Origin: Laguncularia racemosa
Lineage: Eukaryota > Streptophyta > Magnoliopsida > Myrtales > Combretaceae
Length of the DNA: 64,000 nucleotides
Assembly (NCBI GenBank): GCA_037954665.1
Contig: JBBMOL010000427.1
Span: 1-64,000, forward strand
Direction: 5' to 3'
In this document: one piece after another, positions 1-12,377 of the stretch
How the letters are laid out: the number at the start of each line of letters is the position of its first letter
How positions within the stretch are numbered: position 1 is the first letter of the stretch
Made by a program: the position numbers and the translations under genes
The notes under the pieces: generated by a model
What the model was told of the DNA's origin: nothing
Database searches by the model: none
Seen by the model: the letters and a program-made list of their open reading frames with translations, nothing else

Positions 1-850
1 TAAATTTTGAAAAAGAAAATTTTTTGGTTTAAATTTTAAATGTCATAAAAAATTTTAAATTGGGGATGCTTAACTTTACAAATTTTTTACCATTTTGTGA
101 CATTGCGTTTTTTTGTAACGTTTACAATGTAAACTTCAAAAATTATTTTATGTAAGCACCTTTTATAAATTTTAATTAACATTTAATAAACTTATGATTT
201 TTTTTTTGGAAATTTTTAACTTAAATTTTATTATTTTTAAAAAAAAAAACTAAACACAATTTTTTGTAGGTACAATTTTCTATTTTTTTTGATATTTTAA
301 AAGTAACATTTTAATGCTTCAAAAAAGCCTCTAAGATTAACAAAAGAATAAAACATTCAAAATTTCTTTTTTATCATATTTTGCTGTTGTTAGCACCTTA
401 TTAGCCCTTAAAGTTAATTACAATTTTAACATCTTGCAAACTAGAGATTCTTTCTACAACCAAACAAACATTCCAAATTAATAGAAGATTAGATTGATTT
501 TGCAATAAAGAAAAAAAGTTTAAGAATCCATTTTAATTTCAATACAAAAAAAAATTCATTTTTAATAAAAAAAAACAACAGTAAGTTTGATTTGGAGATT
601 TTTTTTGGGGGTTATTCAAAAAGGATAGGTTTTCTGTTAGGGATACAACAAACTATTAGCTGGGAAGATTGAGCTATGGTGATCATAGAAACCCAACCCC
701 GAATGCATAAAAATTAAAAGCTACCTTGCTACATTAAAACCATAGAGGTATTTTTTTGTGAAGCATTTTATTCTCTACACGGGAGATAGTTTAAAACAAA
801 GACAATTCGGGGGTGAATTCTTTTTTACCTTAGGGAGGATATGAGGTGGG
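1..850 (+). pseudogene. Decayed Ty3/gypsy pol 3' end (copy A0)
   Basis: From about 550 to 850 the sequence is recognisably homologous to 12590-12855, the 3' end of element A's pol (integrase C-terminal region). Shared blocks include the stretch beginning ggataggttttctgtt and the later stretch beginning ctttagggaggat. No frame is open for any length. The first 550 bases are A/T-rich with many homopolymer runs; only weak traces of the same homology are visible there. This pol end lies directly before an LTR that also serves element A, so it belongs to a preceding tandem copy rather than to A itself. Decay is extreme, and part of it may be base-calling error in homopolymers. Confidence 0.5.
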
Positions 851-1450
851 GTACTAGCTAACGGATATATAACAAAAGGGGAACAAAAATGGGTTAGTCA
901 TATTTCTTTTTTTTTTGGCCTTATTTCAAAGGGAAATAACTAACTTAAAGAATTCAGTACATTTGTTTTGACTAGCTATGTTTGGCAATTTCCTTCGTTT
1001 AGCCCTTTTAAATAGTCAAATTTGTTATTTTTGGAAATTTTAATTACTTTAAAACTTTTATAACATTTTTTTTTTTTGGGTTTCGTTTATGGCATTGTAA
1101 TTGTCTTTTGATTTACACATGCTTTAATTTTAGGGTTTTCTATTTTTGGAATTTTTTGGTTTCTTTTTTGGGAAAAATTTATGTTCTATTTTTGGCATTT
1201 TTGTGCCTGCTATTATTTGTATCCTTAAGGCTTTGGGTATTTTTTAAATTGGGAGCCATCTTGCCTATTTTTCCTCTAAAATTTCGAAACTTGTACATTA
1301 TTGAATTGAATCCAAAAATATTTAAAATTCATATAATCAATTAAATTTGAAGATCACACATCAAGTTTTCACAATTAATAGTTTTATGATAAAACCCATT
1401 TTAATTTCAGGGTTTTTACACTGCTTTTTGATTAGAGTCACATTCACTTT
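851..1450 (+). repeat. LTR of gypsy element A (shared with A0)
   Basis: This stretch matches 12856-13450 along its length. Landmarks common to both include the phrases ttccttcgtttag, ggcattgtaattgtctttt, ttgtgcctgcta and attcatataatcaatta. It follows a purine-rich tract (agggaggat) and precedes decayed gag, as expected of a 5' LTR. The 3' border is approximate. The small hydrophobic ORF at 1108-1344 is a by-product of T-rich LTR sequence and not a gene. Confidence 0.55.
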
Positions 1451-4400
1451 TGGGTAACAATGGCACCTCATAGATAACAAATAAACGTCTGCTGAAAAGG
1501 ACAAGATGTACATTATGAACAATGAAAATTTGGGCAAGTTTTTTATGAGAAATTTAAATTGTGGCATAGAAAATCATTAGATGGGGGTTTAGATCAATTG
1601 GCAAATAGGAGGGTGTTAATGGAATTAAAATCAGAACATCAACCTTAGACATTGAAAAACCCTAATCTAATTTAGATGCTGAAATAAGGATAACACCTTT
1701 TCTATTGAAGAGATAAATAGTATAAAGAGTGCGATGCGCAGATAGGCTTGTGTGAAGGGGACCAAGGCTTTTGGAATTAAGTAGATAAGGGAGATCAAAA
1801 ATTTCGGGGAACCCTCTAAGTAAAAGAATTCTTTGATTGGTTGACCCAGTTAGGGGAAAAGGATTTTAAAGGAGTTCCTAAGGATAAGGGGGCAATTGAT
1901 GGCAACCAAATTTTGTGGTAAGGCAAAGCACGGGGGCAATAATTTAAAAATTTGGGTTTGGGTGGGAAAATAAAAACTTCATCATAGGAAAAAATGAAAA
2001 CCTTTCGAGCAATGTTTTTGCCCTTTTAATTTTTAGCGTATTTTACCAAGGGTATAAAATCTTAAGGAAGTTTAAATCTTTAAAAAAATTATGCTTCAAA
2101 TTTTACAGTTGATAGTTTGGAATGAATTTAAAAAATGGATGATTATTATTGTTTTGGTACATTAGGGGGGTTTAGAATACAATTTGGGTACAATCGATTT
2201 TTTTAACCTTTTTAGTGTATCAACATTACGCCAAAGGCGTTGATTGTTGAGAAAAATAAAGGGGATTCTAGGAAAATGTGTTTAGTAGTTGGGGAAAAGG
2301 TAGTGGGGTTATATTAGCATAGTGGTGTGAATTTTACAGGGGGTGGAACTTCAAGTTGTAAAAAACTACTAAGCATTTTTAAAAAGCCTACACTTGTTGA
2401 TAAAGTGTTTCCCAAATTGGTGAGGAAAATTTCCGATTTGTCAAAAGTCGGAAAATGGAAGAAGGGACTCTTTTTTGAGAATGAAAGGAGGAGAGATGAA
2501 CCTACATTTGGGAACTATGGGTGATGGAGGGCCTTCTTCAATTCTGAAAATTAAAGGAGCTTGTGATGGGGGATGGTCAAAAAATTTAAAATTTTTGAGA
2601 TCCTATGAAATCCTAATGTAAGGGAAAAGTGGCTTGGGAAAAATTTTTCCAAACCACTTGACTATTTTGGGGAAGGTATGTCGATTTATATGAAGTCGAG
2701 GAGTTTTTTAGAACATTTGTCCATAGAAACCATGCAAAAGTAGGGATTAAGCTTGAACAGTACCCAACCTTATAGGTTAGCTTTACTAAAGAAAGGTGGG
2801 GAAATAAGTGCTTTTAATGAGCATTTGGGTTTCATTTTTCATTGGTTTTAAATATAAGGATTCTATCTGGGTGATTTGTGCCGTGGATGCAGCTATTTGT
2901 TGGGGGGGGGGCTGTAGCTTTTGATAAGGGTGTGACTCAGATGGGAGATTTGAGTCTACTGTTTTTTTGGCTCTTTTAAACTCCCAAGAAAGATGGCATC
3001 TGGTGTATTGTGTAGATAGTTAGGCCATCAATAAAACTACTATCAGGTATCATTTTCCTATTCCTCGCTTAGACAATTTACTTAACCAGTTGAGTGGTGC
3101 TAAGGTATTCATGAAGCTAGATTTGAAGATTGGATATCGTCGGATTCATATTCGAGTTGGTGATGAGTGGAAGATAGCTTTAAAGACATAAGGGTTTTGA
3201 TGAGTGACCGGTTATGTCATTTGGATTGTCTAATGCACCTAGCACATTTATGAGAGTGATGATCAAACTCTAAGGCCATTCATTGGAAAGTGTGTTATCG
3301 TATACTTTGATGACATACTAATTTACAATGTTAATCTAGAGTAGCATCTCAACCACTTGCGAGATGTTCTTAATGTGTTGCATAAGGAAAAATTCTATGC
3401 TTCCTTAAAGAAGTGTGTTTTAAATGACCACTAAGGTACTTTTTCCTTGGTTACATAATTTTTGTTGATGGTTTACGAGTTGATAAATCTAAAGTGGATG
3501 CAGTTAGGCAGTAGCTTAAACCTACAACATTGACTGAAGTTTAAAACTTCCATAGCCTGACATCATTTTATAAGCAATTCATACCCCATTTCAACAGTAT
3601 TATGGTTCTCATCACTGGTTGTATGGGGGTGGAAAATGTTTGTGGACTAACGAAGTAGAGAGGGCTTTTAAGTAGATTAAAGTGTGCCCTTACAATAGCC
3701 TCGATTCTAATGTTGCTAGATTTCTGTTAGCCTTTGAGCTACATGTAGATGCCTCTAAAGTGGGGATTTGGAGCTATTTTGAGCTAGAACATTTGCCCAA
3801 TAACTTATTTTTGTAGGAAGCTAATAGGGGCTAAGCTGCGATTAGTACATATGATGTGAAATTCTATGTTGTTGAGCAAGCTGTAAAGCATTAATGTCAT
3901 TATTTGTTTCAAAAGAATTCATCTTATATACTGACTATGAAGCTTTAAAGCACTTGCACAGTCGGGATAAGTGCCCATCTCATCATGCTTCATGGTAGCC
4001 TATTTAGAGAATTTCACCTTTGTCGTGAAATACAAAAGTGGTGGCACAAATCGGGTTGCTGATGCATTAGGCAGACGCAAGAGCTTCTAACCAAAATGCA
4101 AGTGGAGGTACTTGGTTTTAATTCGTTTGATAAATTACTTGAATGTGATCCCTATTTTTTATTATTTTAACAAAAGTTAGAGCTAGTGATAGAATAGAGT
4201 ATCTGCTACAATATGGGTTTTTGTTTATGGGTAATCAATTGTGCATTCCAAATTGTAGTTTGGGGGATCAAATTATTTAAGAGTTGCATGGGAGGGTCAT
4301 GTAGGGCAAGATAAGACTTTGTAACTAGTGAAATGCATCCTATTTTGGGCAACTATTTGTAAGGAAGTGGAGAAGTATGTATCGAGGTGTAGAGTCTGCT

Positions 4401-4828
4401 AAGTGTCCAAAGGAACGACCACGAATGCAGGATCGATGTAGTATGATTATGTTTTTGGGTTGCCACAAACTCAGCGAGGTAATGACTCCATTTTTGAAGA
4501 AGTTGATAGATTTTCTAAGATGGTGATTTTATTCCCTATAAGAAGATCACAGATGTTGTCTAGGTTGTAAATTGTACTTTAGGGAAGTATATAAATTGCA
4601 TAGGTTGCCTAGGACCATTGTAATTGATAAGGATACAAGGTTTATCGGCCTTTTTTGGTGAAGTTTGTGGAAGATGGTCAACACTCGTTGAATTTTAGTA
4701 TGCTTATCACCTACAAATAGATGGATAAACTAAGGTAGTAAATAAATCCCTAGGAAATTTATTGAGGAGTTTAATGGGGGAGCATGTGAAAAGTTAGGAT
4801 CAAAAGATAAATCAAGCAAAGTTTGCAC
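1451..4828 (+). pseudogene. Ty3/gypsy element A gag-pol, 5' part (decayed)
   Basis: Broken gag-pol polyprotein of an LTR retrotransposon. Gag-like sequence lies around 1780-2900; a short open piece is at 2327-2524. Reverse transcriptase is clear at about 3030-3330, with a YFDDILIY-type catalytic box near 3300-3325 and a preceding MSFGLSNAPSTF-type box. RNase H traces lie at 3680-4090. Integrase begins near 4270 and includes a PQTQRGNDSIF-type segment near 4460. Many in-frame stops and frameshifts rule out activity. Integrase is interrupted at 4833 by element B and resumes at 12378; bases 4829-4833 (ataat) are the left copy of the target duplication. Confidence 0.75.
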
Positions 4829-4833
4829 ATAAT

Positions 4834-6607
4834 TGATACGAAATCGGTTTGCTCTGTACTAAACTGTACGAACCACGCAACGTGTGACGAAACCCAATAC
4901 CAATACGTTCGGAATTGCTACCCAAGATGCCAAACACACTCAAGTGGAAATCGCGACCCGTTGCCTATAAGCGAGATAGAACCTTGGAATATTATAAAGC
5001 GCCACAATCGGGATGAAAGACCGATTGATAAGTCGGGATGAACGCCACGAATAGAAATTCAGATAAGTTCTAGATTATTCTTTAAAGAACCAAGAGAGGA
5101 ATTCCCCCAAAAGTTATAGAATAAAAAAACCGACAAAACCTATCATTAGGGCAAAAACTGAAGGATTTCAAATCTTGGCGTTGAGGGCCCATTTTGAGTA
5201 GATCGACCCGGAATTATTTATATACTAACCTCTTTTATCTTATTCATGTATTTTATTTCCAACAGGAATACTTATCATGCTTTATAGGGCAATAGACAAA
5301 CTCACTTAAACCCCAGCTTGTGGGTTATCCGCCGACCTGAACCGGGGATGATTGGGCCGATGGATCCTATAGAAGACCGGGATCATGAAGAGCATTTCTT
5401 TTATGTATTTTTCATTTTATGAACTATTTTAGTTGTATTTTGGTTTTGGCACACTTTTATTTCTTGTAACTTTCATTTAGCGTTAGCCAGCTTAAAAGTG
5501 GCAAACTTGTAATTTTGAGCACTTTTTTACCCTAGGAGTAGCAAGTATAAATACTTGCTTAAGAGAGGGTTTGAGGAGCTTATTTTTGCAGAACATACAC
5601 CTCTTTTTATGTGTGAATTAGGGTTTCATACCTTGGTTCCAAATCTTATCAATTCAATTCCAAGACTTGAAATTGTGGCGAGTGCAACATCTTGAAAATT
5701 TTGAGGGTTTTATCAATTTCATTTTGTTGTGATTTCTTTTCTTCTCTAGTGTGTTGTATCTAGGGTTGATTTGAGATAGTTCTTGGTCAGATGTACATGT
5801 TATTATTCACGAATTCTTGTTTTAAATTTAAATACTTACCATTTGATTTGGGTCATCATTGAATACACTTGAAAACGTGATTTTCACCATTGGGAAAGGA
5901 ATCTTACTTTTCGGTTTTCTTCGTCAAATTGAGGCTTAATTTGCGTGGATTTATGACATTAAGTGTTATAAGAAGGCATTTTCTTTGGGTATTCTGATTA
6001 TATTTATTAGTTGATTGAATTTCCCATCATTTCAACATTAGGGTTCATTTAAAAAGTGCTATTTTTGGATCCGATTTTTCCTAAACTTGAGATATCTTTT
6101 CTTAAGTCTTTTGGATGTGCTTTAAGTGGTTTAGGCACATCAAAAGTGTTTTCAAACTTTCAAAGTTGTGTATTCTATATTCTATTTTTCTATTCTCACC
6201 CTAGAAGCTTATATTAAGGTTTACAACTCGTAATAATAAAGTCCAAAAAAGGCCGACGCGGGGTGTATACACGCCGTGTATTCTGGCCGTTATGTTCCTG
6301 TGAAACCTCCAGACTCACTACAAAGCCGTGCCTTGTAAAGACACGCCCTCTTCAACCCGTATCTATTATGACTTGTACAAGAGCAAGGGCATTCCCATGG
6401 TTGTTCCAATCCTTTCCAACTTCATGATTGCTCCAATCCTTCCTGGCTTCGGGACATCCTTTATTAACCCGTTAAGTGCTTCCTTGAATCGTTTCGCTCG
6501 AGTTCTTTGGATTGGCCCATGTGGCACTTCAACACGATCACATTCCATCTTCTGCTTGGCGATCCACATTCCATCTTTTGGCTTGGCTCCCATCAGGGAT
6601 CTCATCA
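4834..6607 (-). repeat. 3' LTR of element B, split by a nested solo LTR
   Basis: This matches the right LTR (11543-12372) in two blocks, 4834-5114 and 6143-6607, separated by the nested solo LTR. Without the nested insert and its duplicated 5 bp it is 741 bp, against 830 bp for the right LTR. Much of the difference is an extra copy of a repeat holding the phrase cctccagactcactac, present twice on the right and once on the left. The 114-codon ORF at 6328-6672 is a chance frame across the LTR end. The adjoining sequence, read on the minus strand, is a purine tract (agaggagggga) as required just inside a 3' LTR. Confidence 0.85.
5115..6142 (+). mobile_element. Solo LTR, family C, copy 1
   Basis: A 1028-bp LTR without internal sequence, inserted in the left LTR of element B. 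An exact target duplication, aaagt, occurs at 5110-5114 and 6143-6147, and the uninterrupted site is seen in the right LTR of B near 11821-11835. The 3' end is ggcacatca. The start (tataga) has lost bases relative to the sister copy's tgatag. It aligns with 17226-18256, with the LTR at 45959-47006 and, inverted, with 62831-63640. Landmarks are gaccgggatcatgaag and the promoter-like tataaatacttgcttaa near 5550. Solo LTRs arise by recombination between the two LTRs of one element. Confidence 0.9.
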
Positions 6608-9600
6608 TTCCCCTCCTCTTGAAAAGGATTTATCCTCAAATCTTCGCCTACATCAAAAGGCCAGATCAGTAACACTAAATGTAGCACTTACTTGATACCA
6701 CCTGGTAAATCTATCTTATATGCATTATCATTGATGCACTCAAGAATTTGAAATGGTCCTTCGCCTCTAGGAAGTAATTTAGATCGACGCTATACAGGAA
6801 ACCGCCTTTGTGCATGGAACCTAAACCCAGTCTCTAGGTTCAAAGACAACTTGTCGATGACCCTTGTTGGCTTGTTTCACATACTACTCTATTCTTCGCT
6901 CAATTTTACTTTGCCTTCTCATGGAATGTTTAACAAATTCTACTTTCCTTCTTGCCATCTAGATTAACATACTTAAAAATAGGCAAAGGTGATAAATCTA
7001 AAGGAGTAGTGGATTAAAACCATACACAATTTCAAAAGGACAAACTTAATAGCAGAATGCATTGTACGATTATAGGCAAACTCAACATGCGCTAAAAAAA
7101 TCCCCAACTTTTAATGTTTTTTTTTAATGACAGCCCTCAACAAATATAAAAGATTCAATTTACTACCTCTTTTGACCTCAATCTGTGGATAAGTAGTAAG
7201 AACAATAACTTAGTTCCAACTTACCCACAAGGTCTTCCAAAAGTAGCCAAGAATTAGCACTCTATCAGATCGATTGTTCTAGGCAACATGTAACTCACAA
7301 CTTCCCTAAAGAACAAATTAAAATTTAAAGCATCATTTGTTTTGTGACAAGGAAAAAATGTGCCATCTTAGAAAATCTACCACAACTAAAAAATTGGTTC
7401 GACCATATCAACCTGGGAATCCTAACACAAAATCTAGGAAATATCTACCCAAGGTCAGGGGAATGGGAAGTGGGTATAAACCCCCTTTAGGTTGGACTCT
7501 AGATTTTGCTTGCTTTACTACCATCGCCACAAATCCTCTCAACATCTCGTTTCATTGAAGCCAAAAAGTTCCTTAATAACCCTAATGTTTTAGCTACCCA
7601 AAAGCCCCCCTTAAAACCTCCTCCAGAGATTCTCACTAAAATCCTTAAAGAAACAATTTGGAACCCTAGTTTTACTCCTCGAAAAAGAAACCTTCATGTT
7701 TATAAAAATTTACCTATCACCTTCTCACAAATGTTACTCTTCACAAAAATCTCGATCAGCAATAAATTCCAATATGCCAAAACCAGCGTCTAGAACAAAA
7801 AATAAACATACCTTCTAGAAAGTCATCAAAACGACATTCTCTTTACCTTGCTTATAGGGATGACAAAAATGTTTCTGAACCCCCACCCAACGAGCATGCC
7901 TTTTGTTTACTTATGTTTCCCTCCAAGAACTTCAAGATTCATGATCAGTGGGATCACAAACTCTTTTGGCCAAAGTAGTGTTGCTAATCCTAGTGCTCGA
8001 ACCAATGCATATAACTCCTTATCATAAGTAGGGTAGTCCAAAATTGCCCCACTTAGCTTCTCGGTAAAGGGAAACAATGGCCTTTCTTTTGCATACACTG
8101 CTCCAAACCAATCCTGAAGCATCAGGTCAATCCAAACTTTAGCAAAATTAGGGAAAGCAATAATGGTGCCTAAGTCCTTATTTTTAAGCGTCTGAAAGGC
8201 CTTCTTTTTTGCTCCTCCCCATCAAACCCCACTTTTTCTTAATTACCTCCCAAAAGGGGGCTACAAGGTGTTGAAATCCTTCACCAATCTCCTGTAAAAG
8301 CTCACTAGTCCATGGAAAACTCCGCACATTACTTACATTAGTTAGACTAGGCCATTCTTGGATCGCCGAATCTTTTTTCATCAACTTGTTTCCCCTTGCC
8401 TAACAACAAACCAAAAACCAAGTTTGTCTTGCAAAAAGTTCACCTTTTGAGTTACATTAAATTTCCCTTTCGAAGCACTTCAAAACTCCCCAAGTGGATA
8501 TAGGGTCTTCCAAACCTTCTGTAAATGAGGATATCATCAAAATAGAAACCACAAATTTTTCAATAAAATCCTCAAAACAGGTTCATAAGTCTCATAAAAG
8601 TACTAGGTGCATTATTAAACCAAAAGGCATTACAACCACTCATACAAGCCATTTTTGTCTTAAATGCGTTTTCCATTCATCACCTTCTTTCATTCTAATT
8701 TGGTCATATCCGTTTTTATATCAATTTGGAAAAAGACACTAGACCCTGTAACTCATCTAACATTCATCAAAAGCAGGAAGGGGATGACGATACTTTACCA
8801 TATGTTTTTTTGATGGCTGGCAGCAACACACATTCTCCATGCCCCAAACTTTTTGTACAAAAATCACAGCACTGCGCATGGGCTCATGCTTTCTCTTAAC
8901 CCCTTCTCCATTAATTCATCGATTTTCCTTTGGAGTTCCTTTACTCCTCTAGATTACTCCTATAAGCGGTTTGTTTAAAAGAGCTCCAGGAAACAAGGTC
9001 GATCTGGTGTTAAAATACCACAATAGGGGTAATCCCCTTTAAAATCTCCTCAGGGAAGACATTTCTAAGTCCTATACGTAGACACAACCACACTAGCAAA
9101 GAGTTAGGAAGTTCGTTAGTATTCAAACAAGTTTCTTTAAAAACCAATAACAACATAGGTTGCTTCATCACTAACGCTCTCTTCACTACACCCACTCTTG
9201 CCATACAACTCCTCCTTTTTGCAGCTGCACTCTCCTTTTTCACTCACCACCAAAGTTGATCCCCCTTTAACTTGGTCTCTCACACTCTTTCCAACCTTCC
9301 TCTCTTTTTCTTTGATATTGACTTTTGTGTTCATTTCTTTCTCACTGTCTTTTGCTCTCTCACTCTCCCTCTGTTTTTCACTCACCTTATATTTTGCAAA
9401 CGACTGTTGTAGCTGCAACGGCCTCATACACCTGTTTAGGTGTTAAGGGTTTAAGATTAAAGCTTTTCCCTTGGTGAACAAGCGTATACTTGTTAGAAAA
9501 GCCATCATGAACAACCTTCCTCTCAAATTGCCATGCCTCCCCAACAACACATGACACGCTTGCATTGGCACTACATCGCATAATACCTCATCCTCAACCT

Positions 9601-9620
9601 ACCAATGCGAAAAGCAATCA
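6608..9620 (-). pseudogene. Element B pol (protease, RT, RNase H, integrase)
   Basis: Minus-strand pol in several broken frames. Protease C-terminal region: 9387-9581, with GEAWQFERKVVHDGF resembling the usual LLGRPWQFDR-HDGF block. RT spans roughly 8400-9240. The connection/RNase H region is at 8184-8384 (AIQEWPSLTNVSNVRSF) and 7907-8122 (YPTYDKELYALVRAL). Integrase core runs through about 7200-7800, and the C-terminal tail at 6610-6960 carries the typical SATFNVSDLSPFDVGEDLR block. Ends close to the purine tract beside the 3' LTR. Frameshifts separate each block, so no functional polyprotein can be made. The forward ORFs here (7337-7793, 8494-8742, 9198-9446) are shadows. Confidence 0.8.
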
Positions 9621-9699
9621 AGGCTTGCTTACTCACTTTAGTCTCGCCACATCATTCAGCCACTGCAATTATATGGACTAGGGTGCTTAAGTAGTCTTG

Positions 9700-11050
9700 A
9701 TTCCTAGCCTCTCACAATAAAATTACTCACCACATAAGTGCAACTTCCTCCATCAATGATCAAACTACAAATAGATCACCTAGTAACATCTAGTATGAAA
9801 GATATTCTCTCTTTGCACCTCCTCTTCTTCCTTCACCTGCATATTCAAAGCTCGCTTCACTACTACCACTAACTTCCCTACTGCAGGCTCCTCACATCAC
9901 TAGCATCCTCTAATGGAGGCATATCATCCTCTCACTATCCCCCCTCAGTCTCATACTCACCATCATCACGTAGAATCATCACACCCTATTTGGACATTGA
10001 CTAGCAATATGGCCTCTACTTTGGCATTTAAAACATCTAATGTCACAATGTTTAGGGTAGAAGAGTCAGGTTTACCTTGGTTACCAAAGTAGAACCCGCT
10101 TGCCTCTGCTCTCCTTTCGGTTTGGTGGGTAAAGGCTTTTTCTTCCTTCTCCATTGTTAGTCTTCCAGGTGGATGAACTATACCATGTTGAAACCGTGCA
10201 TTACTACTACCTTTCCTCCTATGTTGGTTCTCAAACTTTTAAAGCCATATGAACCATATCTTCCAATTCCTACATAATGCTGCAATTCACGACATTTTGA
10301 ATTTCTCTATTCAATCCAGCAAGAAACCTAGCCATTGGTAGCCTCTTTATCCTCCTCTACATTCGCCCATATCATAGTGACTTTCCACCCTTGAAATACT
10401 CATCCACACTCTCGGCTTCCTTGCTTAAAGTTTGTAATTTGTTGTGCAATTCACGATAGTAATACGCAGGCACAAATCGCTTCTTCATCACCCTCTTCAT
10501 CTCTTCCCAAGATTCAATAGGTGGTTCACCATTCCTTCTTCTATTCAACATCAATTGATCCCACACACTATGGCATAATCCGAAAATTCAATGGTAGCAA
10601 TTTTCACTTTCTTTCCCCACTATAGTTATGACAATCAAACACCATCTCTACCTTCTTCTCCCACCTAAGTACGCCTCCGGATCATTCTTCCCTTGGAAGG
10701 AGGAATCTTCATCTTTATGCTACTCAATTTGATTATCCTCTCTATTCTTAACTACTCTATCTTCCCAATCTCTAGTTCCTCTATTCCTACCACTATATCC
10801 TCTATAACTCCTGACAGAAGGTTCATCAAATTCATCATCAGACATTTCATCTCCACCCCTTTGCACTCTCCTAGAATGACCTCCCTCTTACGCCCTTGGA
10901 AAACGTTTTTAGATTGCACTAGTCTTTGCCTACCGTCTCATGAATTTGTTCCATCCCCTCCTGAAACATTCTCTTCATTTCACCCCTCAATGCCTCAATC
11001 ACTAACCTAGCATCAAATCTTCCCCTCTTACCTTCAGAGAATGTTGCCTC
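9700..11050 (-). pseudogene. Element B gag with zinc knuckle
   Basis: Retrotransposon Gag (PF03732-type) on the minus strand. The conserved core reads WDQLMLNRRRNGEPPIESW, then a KKRFVPAYYYRELHNKL block, at 10372-10566. Just upstream are FQGKNDPEAYLEWEKKVEMV-type residues around 10610-10700. A CX2CX4HX4C knuckle (CFKCQSRGHIASQC) lies at about 10010-10050. At least one frameshift separates the N-terminal part (10700-11050) from the core. The primer-binding region and 5' LTR follow at 11529-12372. The forward ORF 10693-11010 is a shadow. Confidence 0.8.
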
Positions 11051-11528
11051 AACATAGTTCCTGCAAAAAAAGATTAGTACTAAACACAAATATATGTATG
11101 ATCAAACCTCATGATACACTCCCTTACGTGTTTCGCTCAAATGATGATATCACACAGTCACTCGTGTATTCTCACAAGCAATGATGATAGCAATTCACCA
11201 ATCCCTCTTTCAATTCTCTTGGAACTAACCCAAACTACACCAATTCCCTTCTGTAGAATTCAAAACAACTCTAGGGCTCAAAAGTTTCCCTCTCTTTTTT
11301 TTTTTTTGAATTTTTTTTTTGTGTTGCCTTTTTGTTGCTCTTAATCACATTCCCCTTTTTTTTTGTCGTGATTCTTCCTTTTTTTTGTAACAAAATTAAA
11401 TAGTAGTACTACACTTTCAATAAGCAATTAACACGATGAAATTGAATGTGAACAAATGATATGAACGATTGAAGTTAGGGTTTTGATGTTACCTTCCTCA
11501 AATCAAACTAATGTTTAACAAACCTAGG

Positions 11529-11541
11529 CTCTGATACCAAA
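11529..11541 (-). promoter_or_regulatory. Element B primer-binding site (iMet tRNA)
   Basis: Read on the minus strand this is tttggtatcagagcc, the complement of the initiator-Met tRNA 3' end, one or two bases inside the LTR end at 11543. It fixes the orientation of element B and the inner border of its 5' LTR. Confidence 0.85.
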
Positions 11542-11542
11542 C

Positions 11543-12372
11543 TGATACGAAAATCGGTTTTCTCTGATACCAAACTGATACAACCACGCCAACTTGTGAT
11601 GAAACCCAATACTAATACGTTTAGAATTTGCTACCCAAATGCCAAATACACTCAAGGGAAACCGCGACCCGTTGCCTATAAGCGAGACAAGAACCTGGTA
11701 TATTATGAAAGACGCCACAATCGGGATGAAAGACCGATTGATAGTCGGGATGAACGCCACGAATAGAAATCCAATAAGTTCTAGATTAGTTCTTTAAAGA
11801 ACTAAGAGAGGAATTCCCTCAAAAGTGTTTTCAAACTTTCAAAGTTGTGTATTCTATATTCTATGTTCTATTCTCAACCCTAGAAGCTTATATTAGGGTT
11901 TACAACTCGTAATAATAAAGCCCAAAATGACATAGCATCATAAAGTTGCGAAAAAATAACAAACAGCGCATTAAAGGCCGGTACGGGGTGTATACGCAGC
12001 CATGTATTCTGGCCATGTATGTTCCTGTGGAACCTCCAGACTCACTACACGGCCGGCGTTGGGTATATACATGGCCGTGTATGTTCCCGTGAAACCTCCA
12101 GACTCACTACACGGCCATGTCTTGTAAAGATACGCCCTCTTCAACTCGTATCCGTTATGACTTGTATAAGAGCAAGTGCATTCCCATGGTTTTTCCAATC
12201 CTTTCCAACTTCATGATTGCTCCAATCCTTTCTGGCTTCGCGGACATCCTTTATCAACCCGTTAAGTGCTTCCTTGAATCGTTTCGCTCGAGTTCTTGTG
12301 ATCGGTCCAGGTGGCACTTCAAGAGGATCTACATTCCATCTTTTGGCTTGGCTCCCATCATGGATCTCATCA
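11543..12372 (-). repeat. 5' LTR of element B
   Basis: An intact 830-bp LTR. It holds two copies of a repeat with acacggcc-type palindromic phrases and cctccagactcactac (about 11985-12120), against one in the 3' LTR. A second tgatacca-type phrase at 11566 is an internal near-duplicate of the LTR end. Small ORFs on both strands (11524-12473) have no recognisable product. Ends at ctcatca beside target duplication ataat. Confidence 0.85.
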
Positions 12373-12377
12373 ATAAT

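Larger units (their letters stand above)
4834..12372 (-). mobile_element. Full-length Ty3/gypsy retrotransposon B
   Basis: A 7.54-kb LTR retrotransposon on the minus strand, bounded by TG...CA LTR ends (tgatacg at 4834, ctcatca ending at 12372). An exact 5-bp target duplication, ataat, lies at 4829-4833 and 12373-12377. Read on the minus strand the order is 5' LTR (11543-12372), initiator-Met primer site (about 11529-11541), gag, zinc knuckle, protease, RT, RNase H, integrase, purine tract and 3' LTR (4834-6607). It sits inside the integrase of element A. Removing the insert and one duplication brings A's integrase frame back together. B is itself cut by a solo LTR at 5115-6142. Its coding region carries stops and frameshifts, so it is inactive. 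Confidence 0.92.

Noticed and set aside
1108..1344. 78-codon hydrophobic plus-strand ORF
   Set aside because: Falls inside an LTR; its hydrophobic character follows from T-rich sequence and the homologous LTR at 13053-13364 gives an unrelated frame.
6328..6695. 114-codon ORF and overlaps on both strands
   Set aside because: Crosses the LTR end of element B; no family features and not conserved in the partner LTR at 12117-12473 beyond base-level similarity.
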